6,132 bases of DNA from Thermoleophilaceae bacterium (GCA_013813135.1 JACCSF010000281.1:1-6132); one strand, 5' to 3'. Counted from the stretch's first letter, positions 1-5,554 are shown. Program-made: numbers and translations. Notes: generated by a model from the sequence alone, not told the origin.

Positions 1-707
1 ACCCACGACTCCAGGAACTTGCCCGGGGGTGAGGGCGGCGCGATGTGGACGCCGAGGACCCGATCGCTCGTGTTGATGTGGTTGTGCACGTCGAAGTCGC
101 GATCGCCGACGGCCACGATCGGCGCGCTGTAGACGACGTGCGAGCCCGCGATCCGGATGAACGGGCTGTACCCCGGTCCAGCCACCGCGCCGGGCTGGAA
201 CCTCTTGAGCGGGAAGCCGGTCGGTCCGGGCTCCGCGACGCGTGAGGGACTGAAGTCGGGTACGCCCTTGAAGTTCACCACCGCCGGTCCGAACCGGTTC
301 TGCTGCGGCGTGGGGGACTCCAGCGTGACCTCCTGTACACACTCGGGGCAGCCGATCGCGAGGTTGGCGAGCTTCGGGGCGTAGTTGACCCCCAGGTCGG
401 CGGCGAGGCCGGCGTCGGAGGCGTCCAGGAGGGTGAACCAGACCCGTGTCCCGTCCGGAGCCTTGCCCGGGTAGATCGGGAGGCGCACGGTCTGCTTGCT
501 GAGATTCACCTGGATCGCACTCCCCAGGGTGAGGTGGTCGCGCGGCAGCAGGCCGCTCGTCTGGCCCAGGCCACCGACTTGGGAGGACCGCGCCGCCGCC
601 GCTGCGGAGCCCGAGGATCTCGACAAGAGCACCACGGACGCCGTTAGGCCCAGCGCGGCCAGCACAAAGAGCGCGACCAGACTCTTACGGAATGACAGAG
701 AACTCAC
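1..707 (-). CDS. Secreted protein of unknown function with a CPEC motif, C-terminus beyond the window
   Basis: An uninterrupted minus-strand frame runs from a GTG at 707-705 off the left edge, giving at least 235 residues. The start is well supported: GGAGGT (718-713) lies 5 nt upstream. Residues 1-39 look like a Sec-type signal: a short basic stretch (F6-R7-K8), a hydrophobic core (about 10-28) and an alanine run at 35-39 before the likely cleavage site. There is no lipobox cysteine, so export as a soluble or anchored non-lipoprotein is inferred. The mature part has few charges, is rich in Gly and Pro, and is typical of an extracytoplasmic beta-rich fold. Notable blocks are WFTLLDASDAG (90-100), NYAPKLANLAIGCPEC (108-123), PTPQQNRFGPA (132-142) and a His-containing stretch at 207-221. 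The two cysteines of CPEC (120, 123) could form a disulfide or bind metal. I do not recognise a characterised family and assign no function. The reading frame is secure; the role is unknown. Confidence 0.85.
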   Translation of the reverse strand, partial: MSSLSFRKSLVALFVLAALGLTASVVLLSRSSGSAAAAARSSQVGGLGQTSGLLPRDHLTLGSAIQVNLSKQTVRLPIYPGKAPDGTRVWFTLLDASDAGLAADLGVNYAPKLANLAIGCPECVQEVTLESPTPQQNRFGPAVVNFKGVPDFSPSRVAEPGPTGFPLKRFQPGAVAGPGYSPFIRIAGSHVVYSAPIVAVGDRDFDVHNHINTSDRVLGVHIAPPSPPGKFLESW

Positions 708-712
708 GGGAC

Positions 713-718
713 ACCTCC
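713..718 (-). promoter_or_regulatory. Ribosome binding site of the secreted-protein gene
   Basis: The minus strand reads GGAGGT, then 5 nt, then the GTG at 707. This near-perfect Shine-Dalgarno sequence decides the start of a gene whose 3' end lies outside the window. Confidence 0.8.
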
Positions 719-739
719 ACTCGGATTGACGGGCACGGG

Positions 740-814
740 GGTCTCTCAGTCCTCCGTCGGGCCAGACAAGGCAGCACTCTGCCGGCCCGTTCCGGTGGTC
801 TACCAGTCCTCCGT
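740..814. repeat. Pair of 18-bp direct repeats (740-757 and 797-814)
   Basis: GGTCTCTCAGTCCTCCGT at 740-757 and GGTCTACCAGTCCTCCGT at 797-814 match at 16 of 18 positions. The core CAGTCCTCCGT is identical and the copies start 57 bp apart. Both lie in the 5' region of the minus-strand secreted-protein gene, the nearer copy about 33 nt from its start codon. Paired regulator-binding sites or a decayed tandem duplication both fit; similarity after the repeats is weak. The observation is direct, the function is inference. Confidence 0.5.
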
Positions 815-837
815 GCGCCCGGCCACAACACCTCCTG

Positions 838-857
838 AGGGGCCCATAAGGGACCCT
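838..857. repeat. Imperfect inverted repeat with ATAA loop
   Basis: AGGGGCCC (838-845) and GGGACCCT (850-857) can pair over 8 positions with one G-A mismatch around an ATAA loop. It sits about 130 nt upstream of the secreted-protein start. It could be a regulatory or terminator hairpin; no T-rich tract follows on either strand. Confidence 0.3.
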
Positions 858-1257
858 TCACGCCTACTGAGCAAAAAGCCACGGACGGGCACGACCTCGA
901 CGGCGGCAAGGCGGTCGTCGCCCACTTCACTGCGGTCTGGGGCCTGCTCAGGTCATGCTGCCGGCGCTCGATGTGGCCCCCACCGGCGTGGGAGTCCGAG
1001 CCGAAGGAGCGGGCCATCAACGCCTTCCATCACGCCGTATACGCGGCGGCGAACCGGGCCGGCCTTTGCCGCCCTCGAGAAGAGCTCCGCGTGAGCGCCA
1101 CGGTCGCCGACCACCCAGCACGCGCGTCCCGGGAAGAGAATCCCCATCGTGGTCATCTACCCCGACGGAAGACCGGATCGCGCTCCCGAGAACCTCCACC
1201 GCATGCGCAGCTACTTGCTCGGACTCTCTGGCCGGTTCCCGCTCCGCTGACGCAGCC

Positions 1258-1413
1258 TTGCTGACCAGCATTCGCCCGGCGCGACGGCTCAAGGCGAACG
1301 CCAATCACGGCCACCTACATATCCCGATTTCGTTCGAGGAAGCGTTGAAGGCGGCGCCCGAGGCGCAGCCGCCTGAGCGTAAGCCGCTTTCGAAGAAGCC
1401 CGCGAAGCGCTAG
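1258..1413 (+). CDS. Possible small protein or tail of a decayed gene
   Basis: A plus-strand frame ending at TAG 1411-1413 carries a protein-like C-terminal segment, HIPISFEEALKAAPEA, followed by a Lys/Pro/Arg-rich tail ending KKPAKR. The amphipathic FEEALKAA stretch with a basic proline-rich end resembles tails of short bacterial hypothetical proteins. The start is uncertain: the frame is open far upstream, and the TTG at 1258 (51 residues) is only the nearest usable start, with no clear ribosome binding site. The stop overlaps, tail to tail, the stop of the minus-strand zinc-ribbon gene. It may be the surviving 3' end of a longer gene. No function assigned. Confidence 0.3.
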   Translation: MLTSIRPARRLKANANHGHLHIPISFEEALKAAPEAQPPERKPLSKKPAKR

Positions 1414-1589
1414 GCGGCGGCTTCGGCTGTAGGCGCTCGTTGATCGTAGCCGTCGAGCTGGAACGGGCCACCGCAGTCGGGACAGCTGCCCTTGATGGCG
1501 GCGAGCATGTCATGCGCGTCGACGGTCGGGAACGACCTTCCGCACCCGTCGCACGTTATGCGCTCCATGGGGTCCTTCGGGTCGGCCAT
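1410..1589 (-). CDS. Small zinc-ribbon protein with two CxxC motifs (59 residues)
   Basis: The minus strand encodes 59 residues from ATG 1589 to TAG 1410. Two CxxC knuckles, CDGC at 13-16 and CPDC at 36-39, are 19 residues apart. Each is followed by Gly (CGR, CGG), the classic layout of a one-zinc ribbon. The segment between them (SFPTVDAHDMLAAIK) reads as a short strand and helix, and the tail after about residue 50 is low in complexity. With no other domain, a cytoplasmic nucleic-acid- or protein-binding adaptor role is likely but unproven. The ATG at 1589 has only a weak AGGGG 12 nt upstream. Met8 (1568) is an alternative with AAGGA 4 nt before it, and would give 52 residues with both CxxC pairs intact. 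The stop codon overlaps the end of the opposing plus-strand frame, so the two are convergent. The Cys pattern makes a real gene likely; the function is unknown. Confidence 0.75.
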   Translation of the reverse strand: MADPKDPMERITCDGCGRSFPTVDAHDMLAAIKGSCPDCGGPFQLDGYDQRAPTAEAAA

Positions 1590-1961
1590 GACATGCAGAT
1601 ACCCCTAGTGGAACGGCGCCAACTGGGTTGCATTACGCGGAACGCGGGACGCTTGCAGCGCTTGGGGAAGCCGCGCGTTCCCACGTTCCTAACGGTCCCG
1701 GGGCACAGCGAACCTTACCCAAGCCAGGCAACCTTGGTCGTCTTGATCTCCCGGATACCTCGCTACATATCGACGTGGCCGATTCGACAACGCTCGATTT
1801 TCTGACCGTCGGGCGCTCTGGTTGGGCCGACCGGGAGCTGAAAGAGCGCGATTGCGCCGGATAGTGGTCGGAAGGCGCCAGCTTCGACACGCTTGGGAGT
1901 AAGAGGGGTTCGGGTGGGGATACGTGCTGCACTCATCGACTCCACACGGGAGGGGAGTTCC
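1590..1961. other. Gene-free stretch upstream of the ferritin-like gene
   Basis: I find no supported gene here. An open plus-strand frame at 1628-1864 begins with TTG, lacks a ribosome binding site and has no recognisable motif. The stretch should contain the promoter of the ferritin-like gene to the right and that of the zinc-ribbon gene to the left, but I could not pick a convincing -35/-10 pair. No tRNA-like cloverleaf was noticed. Confidence 0.5.
1948..1957 (+). promoter_or_regulatory. Ribosome binding site of the ferritin-like gene
   Basis: GGGAGGGGAG precedes ATG 1962, with GGAGG 8 nt and GGAG 4 nt from the start codon. This places the start at 1962 rather than at the upstream in-frame TTG (1893), which has no comparable signal. 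Confidence 0.75.
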
Positions 1962-2747
1962 ATGCCAGATCCATCCGCTGTTGACGCCCAGGCGGTCGAG
2001 GTCGATCTGCCTGTCGGACACACGCGGTCCGCATTTCTGAAGCGCTCCGCGCTGAGTGGGGGCGCGCTGTTTGGCGGTGGGGCCCTGCTCGGGCTACCAG
2101 CCGCGGCCGAGGCCCACAAGCGCCATCACAAGCACGACCGCGACGACAAGAGCGACAGCGTCACAGATATCCAGATCCTCAACTACGCGCTGACGCTCGA
2201 GCACCTGGAGGCGACCTTCTACGTCCAAGGACTTGAGCGGTTCGACGCCCGCGACCTGCGCTGCGCCGATCAGCTGCGCGGAGCGGGCCGGCGCATCCGC
2301 AGCTCGATCTACGACTACCTGATCCTGATCAGGGACCACGAGGTCGAGCACGTCGCCACGCTGCAGTCCGTGATCCGCTCGCTCGGCGGCGACCCGGTTC
2401 CGCCCTGCACGTACAACTTCGCGGACACCGCGTTCGGCAGCGCGAGCCAGTTCCTGTCGGTCGCGCAGGTGCTGGAGAACACCGGAGTGACGGCCTACGA
2501 CGGCGCGATCGCCTACGTGGACAGCCCGGCTCTGCAGACGGCCGGAGCTACGATCGCAACGGTCGAGGCGCGTCACGCCTCGTACCTGAACCTGGTCAAC
2601 GACGACGTCCCCTTCCCGGCGGCGTTCGACACGCCGGTGGCGCCGCAGCAGATCTGCGAAACCGTGCGGACCGGATTCATCGTGAGCTGCCCCTTCGACC
2701 TGGCGGCATTCTGCGCCTCGCTGCCAGACGAGGTCATCGCCCCCTAG
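1962..2747 (+). CDS. Exported ferritin-like domain protein
   Basis: This 261-residue protein belongs to the exported ferritin-like (Ferritin_2 type) group of four-helix di-metal proteins. Residues 22-51 form a long signal: a basic stretch containing K27-R28, a Gly/Ala/Leu core and an AAAEA cleavage region. The layout is Tat-like but lacks a strict RR pair, so Tat or Sec export is inferred. A segment very rich in His, Lys and Asp (about 52-65) follows directly. The four helices carry the expected carboxylate and His ligands: E80/E83 (LTLEHLEATFY), E127/H130 (DHEVEH), E172 (VLENTGVTAY) and E202/H205 (VEARHASYL). These fit a di-iron or similar metal site outside the membrane, with roles in metal storage or oxidant handling; which one cannot be told. 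Five cysteines (101, 149, 232, 243, 251) could form disulfides. It stands alone, transcribed toward the convergent zone. The fold is confident; the biochemical role is open. Confidence 0.88.
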   Translation: MPDPSAVDAQAVEVDLPVGHTRSAFLKRSALSGGALFGGGALLGLPAAAEAHKRHHKHDRDDKSDSVTDIQILNYALTLEHLEATFYVQGLERFDARDLRCADQLRGAGRRIRSSIYDYLILIRDHEVEHVATLQSVIRSLGGDPVPPCTYNFADTAFGSASQFLSVAQVLENTGVTAYDGAIAYVDSPALQTAGATIATVEARHASYLNLVNDDVPFPAAFDTPVAPQQICETVRTGFIVSCPFDLAAFCASLPDEVIAP

Positions 2748-2774
2748 CGCTTGGACTGCTCATCCTCGTCGCCT

Positions 2775-2800
2775 GCCCCGCGCCCTTGCCGGAGCGGGGC
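2775..2800 (+). terminator. Candidate terminator after the ferritin-like gene
   Basis: A perfect 7-bp stem, GCCCCGC (2775-2781) with GCGGGGC (2794-2800), encloses a 12-nt loop and begins 27 nt after the stop codon. No T-run follows, as is common for GC-rich actinobacterial hairpins, so termination is inferred from position and stem strength. Confidence 0.45.
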
Positions 2801-2801
2801 G

Positions 2802-3074
2802 GACGGCGAGGTTTGGTCATAGCCAGCCAGCTCCGCAGCGCGCGGATGGACCTCGACCCAGACCCCCGCGGCGTTACCCGGACGACAGGTTCGCCAGCCT
2901 GTGCGACCACGGGTGCGCGTGAAGGTGGGCCGCTGGTATGAGGGAACGGCGCTGATCCTTCCCGACGATGACCCCCGCGAGCGGCTGCGCTGGCTCGGGC
3001 GTCCGGTTAACGACACCCTGTTGCTGCTCGTCGGCACCGAGTAGGTCACGATCCGAATCGACTTCGAGAGATAG
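2802..3074 (+). pseudogene. Decayed remnant resembling the C-terminal half of a deazaflavin-dependent (DUF385-type) oxidoreductase
   Basis: The plus-strand frame beginning DGEVW (2802-2816) hits a TAG at 2820-2822. A stretch in another frame (about 2818-2866) reads IASQLRSARMDLDPDPRG. The first frame then resumes as VRVKVGRWYEGTALILPDDD (from about 2913) and RLRWLGRPVNDTLLLLVGTE. A second in-frame TAG (3042-3044) follows, then VTIRIDFER and a stop at 3072-3074. Read together, the pieces look like one degraded gene: a V.V.VGGRWYEGTA-type strand pair and an LPDDDP-containing end that I associate with F420H2-dependent nitroreductase/quinone-reductase-like proteins. At least one frameshift, two in-frame stops and probably an insertion around 2870-2910 break it, and the N-terminal half is missing or unrecognisable. 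The family assignment is from memory of similar sequences and is tentative. That the region is a broken coding remnant is better supported than its identity. Confidence 0.45.
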
Positions 3075-3114
3075 GGCTGCGCCGGCGTCACGCTACGAGC
3101 GCTTCGACATGGTC

Positions 3115-3143
3115 AGTGCTCGCTGCTCCGCCGAGCGAGCGCT
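3115..3143. terminator. Strong hairpin between convergent genes, candidate terminator of the minus-strand operon
   Basis: AGTGCTCGCT (3115-3124) pairs with AGCGAGCGCT (3134-3143) over 10 positions, with one G-U wobble, around a 9-nt loop. It lies 55 nt beyond the stop of the minus-strand dehydrogenase gene and also downstream of the plus-strand remnant, so it could act in either direction. Neither strand has a T-run after the stem. Confidence 0.45.
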
Positions 3144-3197
3144 TCGGCGCCGGCCCTGTCGAGGCGTTGCCGGATCCGTCGCTGGCCACCGCGGCAT

Positions 3198-4175
3198 TCA
3201 CCGCCGTTGCCCCTCCCACGCCTCAGGGTTGAGCAGTTGCTCGGGCTGCTCGCCGCGCAGCACCTGAGTCACGATGTCGACCGCCATCTCCCAGCTTGCC
3301 TTCAACACGCCGTGTGTGTTTGGCGCGGTGTGTGGGGTCAGGACCACGGTTTCAAGCTCGGCCCAGCGCGGGTCTTCCATGGGTTCCGTCGTCCAGGCGT
3401 CGATGCCGGCGCCGGCGATCTCGCCGGACTTGACCGCGGCGAAGAGCGCGTCCTCGTCCACGAGGTTGCCCCGCGAGGTGTTGATCAAGAAGGCGGTCTC
3501 TTTCATCATGGCGAGCTTCTCTGCGTCGACGGTCTTCTCGGTCTCCTCCATCGCGGGGAGATGGAGCGTCACGAAATCGGCCTGGCGGAAGACCTCGTCT
3601 ATGTCAATCAGTTCGACTCCGTGCTCCTCCACGAACGTCGTGTCCGGGTACGGCTCGTAGGCGATCACCCGCATGTCGAATCCGCCGGCTCGCAGAGCCA
3701 CGCTCCGTCCGACGCGCCCGAGACCGACGATGCCGAGCGTCGCCTGCCACACGTCGATGCCGCGCCGCACTTGCCACTCCCCCCGCCGCATGGTCCGATC
3801 GTGGCGCGAGATCCCGTGGGCCAAGTCAAGGATCAGCCCCATCGTGTGGTCGGCGACGCCCCAGTCGTTGGTGCCGGGGATCGTGGCGACCAGCACGCCG
3901 CGCTCCGTGGCCGCAGGGACATCGACGGCGTCAAATCCCACCCCGAAGCGCACGACCAGCCTGAGCTCGGGGCAGGCGTCGAACACCTCTGCGGTGTAGG
4001 GCTCCTGGCCGGCGATCACCGCCGTGCAGGCCGCGAGGCTCTCGATCACCTCGGCCTCCGGCGTGGACCCCTTTCCAGATCCGAAGCGCGGCTCCAGCCG
4101 GGCCTCGCGGAGCTGGTTGGAAACCTCGGGTAGCTCCTCCTCGGACTGGCCCGTGTTGAGCGCAACCGTTGCCAT
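3198..4175 (-). CDS. D-isomer-specific 2-hydroxyacid dehydrogenase (phosphoglycerate dehydrogenase-like)
   Basis: This 325-residue cytoplasmic protein is an NAD-dependent dehydrogenase of the D-2-hydroxyacid family, interconverting a 2-hydroxy acid and its 2-keto acid. The substrate-binding half (about 1-103 and 290-325) flanks the Rossmann domain. The dinucleotide motif is GLGRVG (151-156), with an acidic residue at E174 after the second strand, favouring NAD over NADP. The catalytic triad is complete: R235 (NTSRG), E264 (TTEP) and H282 (TPH), with the usual 18-residue gap from Glu to His. The length matches single-domain family members; there is no C-terminal ACT domain, so it is not a serine-regulated SerA. 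The start is supported by AGGGAG 5 nt before ATG 4175. It lies 13 nt downstream of the epimerase gene, so the two are cotranscribed, suggesting that its substrate is a sugar-derived acid or an intermediate of that glycan pathway. The family is secure; the substrate is unknown. Confidence 0.92.
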   Translation of the reverse strand: MATVALNTGQSEEELPEVSNQLREARLEPRFGSGKGSTPEAEVIESLAACTAVIAGQEPYTAEVFDACPELRLVVRFGVGFDAVDVPAATERGVLVATIPGTNDWGVADHTMGLILDLAHGISRHDRTMRRGEWQVRRGIDVWQATLGIVGLGRVGRSVALRAGGFDMRVIAYEPYPDTTFVEEHGVELIDIDEVFRQADFVTLHLPAMEETEKTVDAEKLAMMKETAFLINTSRGNLVDEDALFAAVKSGEIAGAGIDAWTTEPMEDPRWAELETVVLTPHTAPNTHGVLKASWEMAVDIVTQVLRGEQPEQLLNPEAWEGQRR

Positions 4176-4180
4176 GTTCT

Positions 4181-4187
4181 CTCCCTC
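4181..4187 (-). promoter_or_regulatory. Ribosome binding site in the 13-nt gap before the dehydrogenase gene
   Basis: The minus strand reads GAGGGAG, ending 5 nt before ATG 4175. It lies wholly within the short gap after the epimerase stop codon, consistent with translation from one message. Confidence 0.7.
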
Positions 4188-4188
4188 G

Positions 4189-5376
4189 CTATGCCAATGC
4201 CCTGGCCACGAGCGTGGACGGGTCGTACTGCAGTCGTTTCTGCAAGGGCGGGTCGACGGCCGCGAGCACGTCGGCGATCTTGCGCCCCGCTGTCCCGTTT
4301 CCGAACAGCTCGCTGGGCTCGTAGCCGCCGTGCGCGATCTGGGCGCGCACCGCGTCGGCGATCTCGAGCGGGTCGTGCGAGGTGAACAGGACGTTCTCGC
4401 CGCACTCGCGATCTTGCTGGCGCGTGCCGATGCTGACGGCCGGCGTTCCGAGGTATGCCCCCTCTCGCAGCGCCGCGGAGGAGTTGCCGACGATGCAGGC
4501 GCACCGCGCCATCAGCCGGACGAACTCTTGGGCGGGCACGTTGGGAACGAAGTGGCAGCGGTCGGCGAGCTCCTGGTCGCGGAACTGTCGGATGCCCATG
4601 GTGACCTCGTCGCTGCCCGCATCGACGTTTGGCCAGAAGACGAGCGCTTGCATCCCGATCGAGGAGATCGCTCGCAACGTAGCCTTGATCTGGTCGAGGC
4701 CTTGGCCGTACTCGGTCGTGACCGCGTGCTGCATCACCATCAGGAACGGCCCCCCCGCGTGAAAGGGCAATCCGTTGCGGCCATTGTCGGCAAATGCCCC
4801 GCGGCCGACGCCTGGGAGCGTGCGGGCGGCGAGGTCGATCGCCGGACAACCGACGCTAAACACGTACCTCGGATCCTCGCCCATCGCGATGATGCGGCGA
4901 GCGCTCAGGTCGGTCGCGGGGAAGTGGATGTGAGACAGCTTGGTGACCGCGTGACGGACGCTCTCGTCTATCGATCCTGACACCTCGCCCCCCTGGGTGT
5001 GGGCGACCGGGATGTTCATGTAGGAGGCGGCGATGGCGGTGGCGATCGTTTCGAAGCGGTCGGCGACGGTAACGACGATGTCCGGCTCGAGCATTTCGAA
5101 GACCGTCGGCAGCTCGAGTAGTCCGAGGCCGGTGGATTTCGCCATCGCCGCCGGCGTCTGGCCCTCGATGACGAGGCGGATCTTCGCGTCGGGCTTGAAG
5201 CCGGCGTCCTCGAGCTGGCTGACCGCGCCGCCGAAACGTTCGAGCAGCGCAGATGCGGAGGCGATCAGCTGAAGCTCGAGGGCGGGGTGGTCGCGCACCG
5301 CCTCGAGCACCGTGGTGATCCGCGCGAGGTTGGCGCGGCTGCCGACGACGACGCATACCTTGCGCCGGTCACGCAC
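4189..5376 (-). CDS. neuC: Hydrolysing UDP-GlcNAc 2-epimerase, NeuC/LegG type
   Basis: A 395-residue cytoplasmic enzyme of the WecB/NeuC superfamily (GT-B-like fold), which releases UDP (or another nucleotide) while inverting C2 to give a ManNAc-type sugar, an early step toward sialic or legionaminic-type nonulosonic acids. Numbering from GTG 5376, the N-terminal nucleotide-sugar loop is GSRAN (12-16). The NeuC signature follows: VADRFE (104-109), GGEVSGSIDES (129-139) and RHAVTKLSH (141-149). The acids expected to be catalytic are D106, E131 and E138. The C-terminal half has a His in MQHAVTTE (217), then GNSSAALREG (297-306) and GTRQQDRE (317-324), which hold the nucleotide. GTG 5376 is preferred: AGGCGG is 7 nt upstream and the length fits the family. 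The frame is open to GTG 5472 (427 residues), whose extra N-terminus has no family match; TTG 5436 with GGAG is a third option. The family is secure, but the exact sugar (UDP-linked or GDP-linked) and therefore the symbol are provisional. Confidence 0.88.
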   Translation of the reverse strand: MRDRRKVCVVVGSRANLARITTVLEAVRDHPALELQLIASASALLERFGGAVSQLEDAGFKPDAKIRLVIEGQTPAAMAKSTGLGLLELPTVFEMLEPDIVVTVADRFETIATAIAASYMNIPVAHTQGGEVSGSIDESVRHAVTKLSHIHFPATDLSARRIIAMGEDPRYVFSVGCPAIDLAARTLPGVGRGAFADNGRNGLPFHAGGPFLMVMQHAVTTEYGQGLDQIKATLRAISSIGMQALVFWPNVDAGSDEVTMGIRQFRDQELADRCHFVPNVPAQEFVRLMARCACIVGNSSAALREGAYLGTPAVSIGTRQQDRECGENVLFTSHDPLEIADAVRAQIAHGGYEPSELFGNGTAGRKIADVLAAVDPPLQKRLQYDPSTLVARALA

Positions 5377-5554
5377 GGTGGTCCCGCCTTGGCCGTGACC
5401 GGGCACCCGACGGGAGGCGAAAACTTCTGAGGTCAATTTGCAGCTCCATCCCCTGGTTTCTTTGGGGGGCACGGAGCGTATCGTTAGAACAATAGGTATA
5501 CCACTAAGGATCCCCGTCTATGTATCGCTGCGGGTCTATACGTCGTTTCCTCCG
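5377..5554 (-). promoter_or_regulatory. Leader between methyltransferase and epimerase genes, possible internal promoter
   Basis: The 178-nt gap (82 nt if the epimerase starts at 5472) contains the most AT-rich piece of the right half, about 5480-5510. On the minus strand it reads through GGTATACC, a perfect 8-bp palindrome at 5495-5502, with TATACC as a possible -10. No good -35 is visible. Two GTCTAT copies (5515-5520 and 5534-5539) lie beside it. A separate promoter or operator for the epimerase-dehydrogenase pair is plausible, not shown. Confidence 0.3.

Larger units (their letters stand above)
708..1257. other. Stretch without a convincing gene; possible decayed coding sequence
   Basis: The part up to about 860 is the upstream region of the secreted-protein gene and holds the direct repeats plus an imperfect hairpin at 838-857 (AGGGGCCC, loop ATAA, GGGACCCT, one mismatch). 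Beyond it, the plus strand shows short protein-like stretches in different frames: one around 890-1090 containing ERAINAFHHAVYAAANRAG, and another ending at a TGA at 1248-1250 containing IPIVVIYPDGRPDRAPENL. Neither has a good start with a ribosome binding site, and neither resembles a family I know. This could be a frameshifted, decayed gene or chance open frames in GC-rich DNA. No transposase, tRNA or rRNA is visible. Confidence 0.4.
2748..3197. other. Convergent intergenic zone
   Basis: This stretch separates the ends of the plus-strand ferritin-like gene and the minus-strand dehydrogenase gene. It holds the two hairpins and the decayed oxidoreductase-like remnant listed separately. The block GAGCGCTTCG also occurs twice (starting near 3097 and 3138). 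I see no intact gene in it. Confidence 0.6.

Noticed and set aside
685..1020. Minus-strand frame of 111 residues overlapping the start of the secreted-protein gene
   Set aside because: It overlaps a well-supported start and signal peptide, and is Arg/Pro-rich without motifs.
1628..1864. Plus-strand frame of 78 residues upstream of the ferritin-like gene
   Set aside because: TTG start without a ribosome binding site, no recognisable domain and overlap with other meaningless frames; evidence is too weak for a gene.
1893..1961. Upstream extension of the ferritin-like gene to TTG 1893
   Set aside because: The extension would put 23 extra residues before the signal sequence, and the strong GGGAGGGGAG site directly precedes ATG 1962.
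2094..2576. Minus-strand open frame inside the ferritin-like gene
   Set aside because: It mirrors the codons of the well-supported ferritin-like frame and has an Arg/Val-rich composition without motifs.
3207..4133. Long plus-strand open frame opposite the dehydrogenase
   Set aside because: It is antisense to a gene with complete catalytic and NAD-binding motifs; its translation is His/Arg/Gly-rich with no recognisable domain, as expected from a GC-rich shadow frame.
4024..4980. Long plus-strand open frame opposite the epimerase
   Set aside because: The opposite strand encodes a full NeuC-type enzyme in order; the plus-strand translation has no family motif.
5377..5472. N-terminal extension of the epimerase to GTG 5472
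   Set aside because: The extra 32 residues resemble no part of the family and GTG 5472 has no Shine-Dalgarno sequence; kept only as an alternative start.
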